Shown here piece by piece: positions 62,107-64,000 of a stretch of 64,000 nucleotides of DNA. Position 1 is the stretch's first letter; each line of letters opens with the position of its first letter. The stretch spans positions 1 to 64,000 of the forward strand of contig JACQDV010000050.1 in assembly GCA_016200915.1 (NCBI GenBank), read 5' to 3'. This DNA comes from Sphingobacteriales bacterium (GTDB taxonomy: Bacteria > Bacteroidota > Bacteroidia > Chitinophagales > Chitinophagaceae). Below the pieces are notes generated by a model. The model saw nothing but the letters and a program-made list of their open reading frames with translations. It was not told the DNA's origin and made no database searches. A program made the position numbers and the translations under genes.

Positions 62107-63439
62107 TTTCCCTATCCGGATTAAAATTCTCCAACTCTTTAGAAACCGCCTGTAAGAAAGTTGCTCCCAAAGAACCATCAATAATGCGATGATCATATGA
62201 CATAGATATGTACATCATGTGACGAATACCAATCGTATCACCAGCTGGTGTTTCAATCACCATTGGTCTTTTCTTAATGGCACCTACCGCCATAATAGCC
62301 ACCTGTGGCTGATTGATGATAGGTGTTCCCATAATACTTCCAAATGTTCCCACATTGGTTAAAGTAAAAGTGCCGCCAGTTGTGTCATCCGGTTTTAATT
62401 TACCATTACGGGCAGCATTAGCTAAGTTATTTACCTGTTTGGTTAACCCGACTAAATTCAGTTGATCAGCATTCTTAATTACCGGAACAATTAAATTACC
62501 ACTTGGCATAGCAGTAGCCATACCAATATTAATATCCTTCTTCACAATAATTTTATCGCCATCCACACTGCTGTTAAGCCATGGATATTTCTTAATGCAT
62601 TTCACCACTGCTTCAATAAACAATGGAGTAAAAGTTATTTTTTCATTTTCTCTCTTTTCAAATTCTTTCTTTACCCGGTTACGCCACATTACTAAATTGG
62701 TTACATCACATTCAGCAAAACTGGTTACATGCGGACTGGTATGCTTACTATCAACCATATGCCTGGCAATCAACTTGCGCATACGGTCCATTTCAATAAT
62801 TTCTACATTACCACTGTAGTTTGTAGCTGCGAGTTGTGAGCTTTGAGTTTCGAGAGGTCTTTGTTCTTTAACAACAGCTACTGGTTGTTGTACCACACTC
62901 GCCGCTCGTGGCTCGTGGCTCATAGCTATTCCGCCTCCTTTCTTCTTCGCCACATATTCCAGTATATCTTTTTTGGTAACTCTTCCCTCATTGCCGGTGC
63001 CGGGAATTGTTTCTAATTCAGCCATTCCTATTCCTTCATTTGCTGCAATATTTAATACCAGCGGAGAATAAAAACGAATGCCGGAAGGTTTATTTGTATT
63101 AACTGCTGTGGTAGGTTGATAAGGAACTTCTTCAACAACCTGTGCTGCAACGGCAGGCTGTGGCTGACTTGCAACAGGAGCAACGCTTATTATTCCATTA
63201 CCGGTACTAATGCGGGCAATCACCGTACCAATCGGCACCACATCATTCTCATTAAATAAAATTTCGGTGATGGTTCCTTCAGAAGTAGAGGGTACTTCGC
63301 TGTCCACTTTATCAGTGGCAATTTCCAGTACAGTTTCATCCATCTTAACGGTATCGCCGGGCTTTTTGTGCCATTTTAAAATGGTGGCTTCCATAATACT
63401 TTCGCCCAATTTTGGCATTACCAGGTCAACTACACTCAT
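62102..63439 (-). CDS. 2-oxoacid dehydrogenase complex E2 (dihydrolipoyl acyltransferase)
   Basis: A 445-residue E2 subunit. An N-terminal lipoyl domain has the attachment Lys44 in ATDKVDSEVP, followed by a Pro/Ala linker, a peripheral subunit-binding domain (SPLVLNIAANEGIGMAELET, GTGNEGRVTKKDIL), and the C-terminal catalytic acyltransferase with active-site His in SYDHRIIDGS. It transfers acyl groups to CoA in a pyruvate-, 2-oxoglutarate- or branched-chain-type complex; the type is not fixed. The linker between the subunit-binding and catalytic domains, residues 171-206, is encoded by 7-bp tandem repeats (62823-62927). Confidence 0.93.
   Translation of the reverse strand: MSVVDLVMPKLGESIMEATILKWHKKPGDTVKMDETVLEIATDKVDSEVPSTSEGTITEILFNENDVVPIGTVIARISTGNGIISVAPVASQPQPAVAAQVVEEVPYQPTTAVNTNKPSGIRFYSPLVLNIAANEGIGMAELETIPGTGNEGRVTKKDILEYVAKKKGGGIAMSHEPRAASVVQQPVAVVKEQRPLETQSSQLAATNYSGNVEIIEMDRMRKLIARHMVDSKHTSPHVTSFAECDVTNLVMWRNRVKKEFEKRENEKITFTPLFIEAVVKCIKKYPWLNSSVDGDKIIVKKDINIGMATAMPSGNLIVPVIKNADQLNLVGLTKQVNNLANAARNGKLKPDDTTGGTFTLTNVGTFGSIMGTPIINQPQVAIMAVGAIKKRPMVIETPAGDTIGIRHMMYISMSYDHRIIDGSLGATFLQAVSKELENFNPDREI
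62823..62927. repeat. Heptamer array inside the E2 linker
   Basis: Fifteen 7-base windows in a single phase over 105 bases, with clear unit families at both ends (CGAGTTG, TGAGCTT and TGAGTTT at one end; CGTGGCT twice at the other). 105 bases is exactly 35 codons, so the frame is preserved. It encodes residues 171-206 between two folded domains. Confidence 0.78.
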
Positions 63440-63598
63440 TACAGGTTATTTTAAGTTGAATATTTTACTTTTTATGTACCCAGCAATTGCACTGCTATTA
63501 AACACCGGTTGCGTCGCACACTTGTACAACAACAAATATTTTGGCAGGATATAGCAAGCAATTACGTTGGCGGCAAAGGTAATAATTAGGTTCTAATT

Positions 63599-63864
63599 TT
63601 AAGGGAAGTATTTGTATATGTCTTTACGATGGTAGAATACTGTAAACTCAAGTTCTGAATTGTTGAAATAAAGACCTATTCTGTAATTGCCAATTCTTAT
63701 GCGATAATGGTTTTTGTGTCCTTTGAGTTTTTTGATGTTTTTTATTTCCGGGAGTGAAGCTGCTTTTACAGCATCTTCAATTGCCTTTTCAATATCTGTT
63801 TAAGTGTTTTGTCTGATAAGGTTGAAATTTGTTTCAGAAACTTTTTTGTAAAAAGGAGTTTCAT
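63599..63864 (-). pseudogene. RelE/ParE-type toxin with a frameshift
   Basis: Starting at ATG 63864 the frame reads MKLLFTKKFLKQISTLSDKT and then, in a different frame, DIEKAIEDAVKAASLPEI through GHKNHYRIRIGNYRIGLYF and FTVFYHRKDIYKYFP to a stop at 63599-63601. The two parts join perfectly if one A is added near 63800. This is a ParE/RelE-superfamily toxin inactivated by a one-base deletion in an A-run. It overlaps its antitoxin gene by 4 bases (ATGA). Confidence 0.78.
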
Positions 63865-64000
63865 TTACTCAGAGCTTTTAAAACTGCTTGTTTAGAGACA
63901 TAACCGCTTTTTCTTCCCTCATCAATAAGGCGGGCCAGCACAAAATCTTCCATTTCAGATTTACTCAATTTTTTATGAGGTACTTTTAAATGGCGGCTAA
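63861..64000 (-). CDS. Antitoxin, C-terminal fragment (cut by the window edge)
   Basis: The minus strand ends ...LKVPHKKLSKSEMEDFVLAR then LIDEGRKSGYVSKQAVLKALSK-stop (63861-63863), 46 codons to the edge. The acidic/basic tail and position directly before a RelE/ParE toxin mark it as the antitoxin of a type II pair. The DNA-binding N-terminus lies outside the window. Confidence 0.7.
   Translation of the reverse strand, partial: SRHLKVPHKKLSKSEMEDFVLARLIDEGRKSGYVSKQAVLKALSK

Overview
The window reads as a chromosomal segment of a Bacteroidota bacterium, most likely family Chitinophagaceae. The grounds are an A/T-rich genome with dense short operons, one exact copy of the Bacteroidota housekeeping promoter (TTTG-N19-TATCTTTG at 43773-43803), many genes without a Shine-Dalgarno sequence, many SxxC lipoproteins, and families common in this phylum (DUF2911+TPR, DUF4197, YtxJ, an exonuclease-GIY-YIG fusion, a gluzincin-propeller outer-surface protein). 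The species cannot be fixed from the sequence alone.

Layout. 1-2.3 kb is an accessory edge: a truncated PLD-like gene, a SnoaL-like lipoprotein bracketed by attC-like inverted sites, and a tyrosine recombinase on the same strand. 2.6-13.5 kb holds metabolic and stress genes on the minus strand: an FAD oxidoreductase, a sugar transporter with ribokinase, a beta-propeller, DinB, DUF1003, an acetyltransferase, a lone receiver, a CPBP protease, and OxyR divergent from KatG (13.6-15.8 kb) with an exact OxyR-type operator on the oxyR start codon. 15.9-20.7 kb has HNH, GH10 and GH5 enzymes, DUF4256 and YdeI, with an 840-base gene desert of palindromic repeats. 20.73-20.88 kb is a complete MITE with terminal inverted repeats and an 8-bp target duplication. 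21-31 kb holds Gfo/Idh/MocA, a divergent Nramp, glutaminyl cyclase, a saccharopine-dehydrogenase-like enzyme, lipoproteins, CBS and ArgS. 32-41.6 kb has a large surface metalloprotease-like protein, PAP2, ValS, the DnaQ/UvrC fusion, and the N-degron pair Aat and ClpS. 41.7-44.4 kb has a Gcr-family membrane protein and a remodelled tRNA-Val locus: two degenerate copies, one intact tRNA, a GIY-YIG gene, and a 3' tRNA half that supplies the end of the GIY-YIG reading frame. 44.4-53.5 kb has a Mur ligase, DUF2911, DoxX, a cupin, an ECF sigma/anti-sigma pair, NlpC/P60, TauE, Ppa and FluC. 53.8-64 kb has TopA, Hsp20, YtxJ, a 41-residue lipoprotein, an exonuclease, a polyprenol-phosphate mannosyltransferase, EamA, a histidine phosphatase, a 2-oxoacid dehydrogenase E2, and a frameshifted toxin with its antitoxin at the edge.

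Three items stand out. (1) Seven-base-pair tandem arrays with many different unit sequences but a strict period. They lie directly against the start codons of valS, aat and the anti-sigma gene, and also inside ValS and E2 coding sequence, where they encode loop or linker peptide. (2) The tRNA-Val/GIY-YIG locus, where the GIY-YIG stop codon is formed by the anticodon loop of a tRNA remnant. (3) The MITE and the integron-like edge. All functional statements rest on reading motifs; no database search was run.
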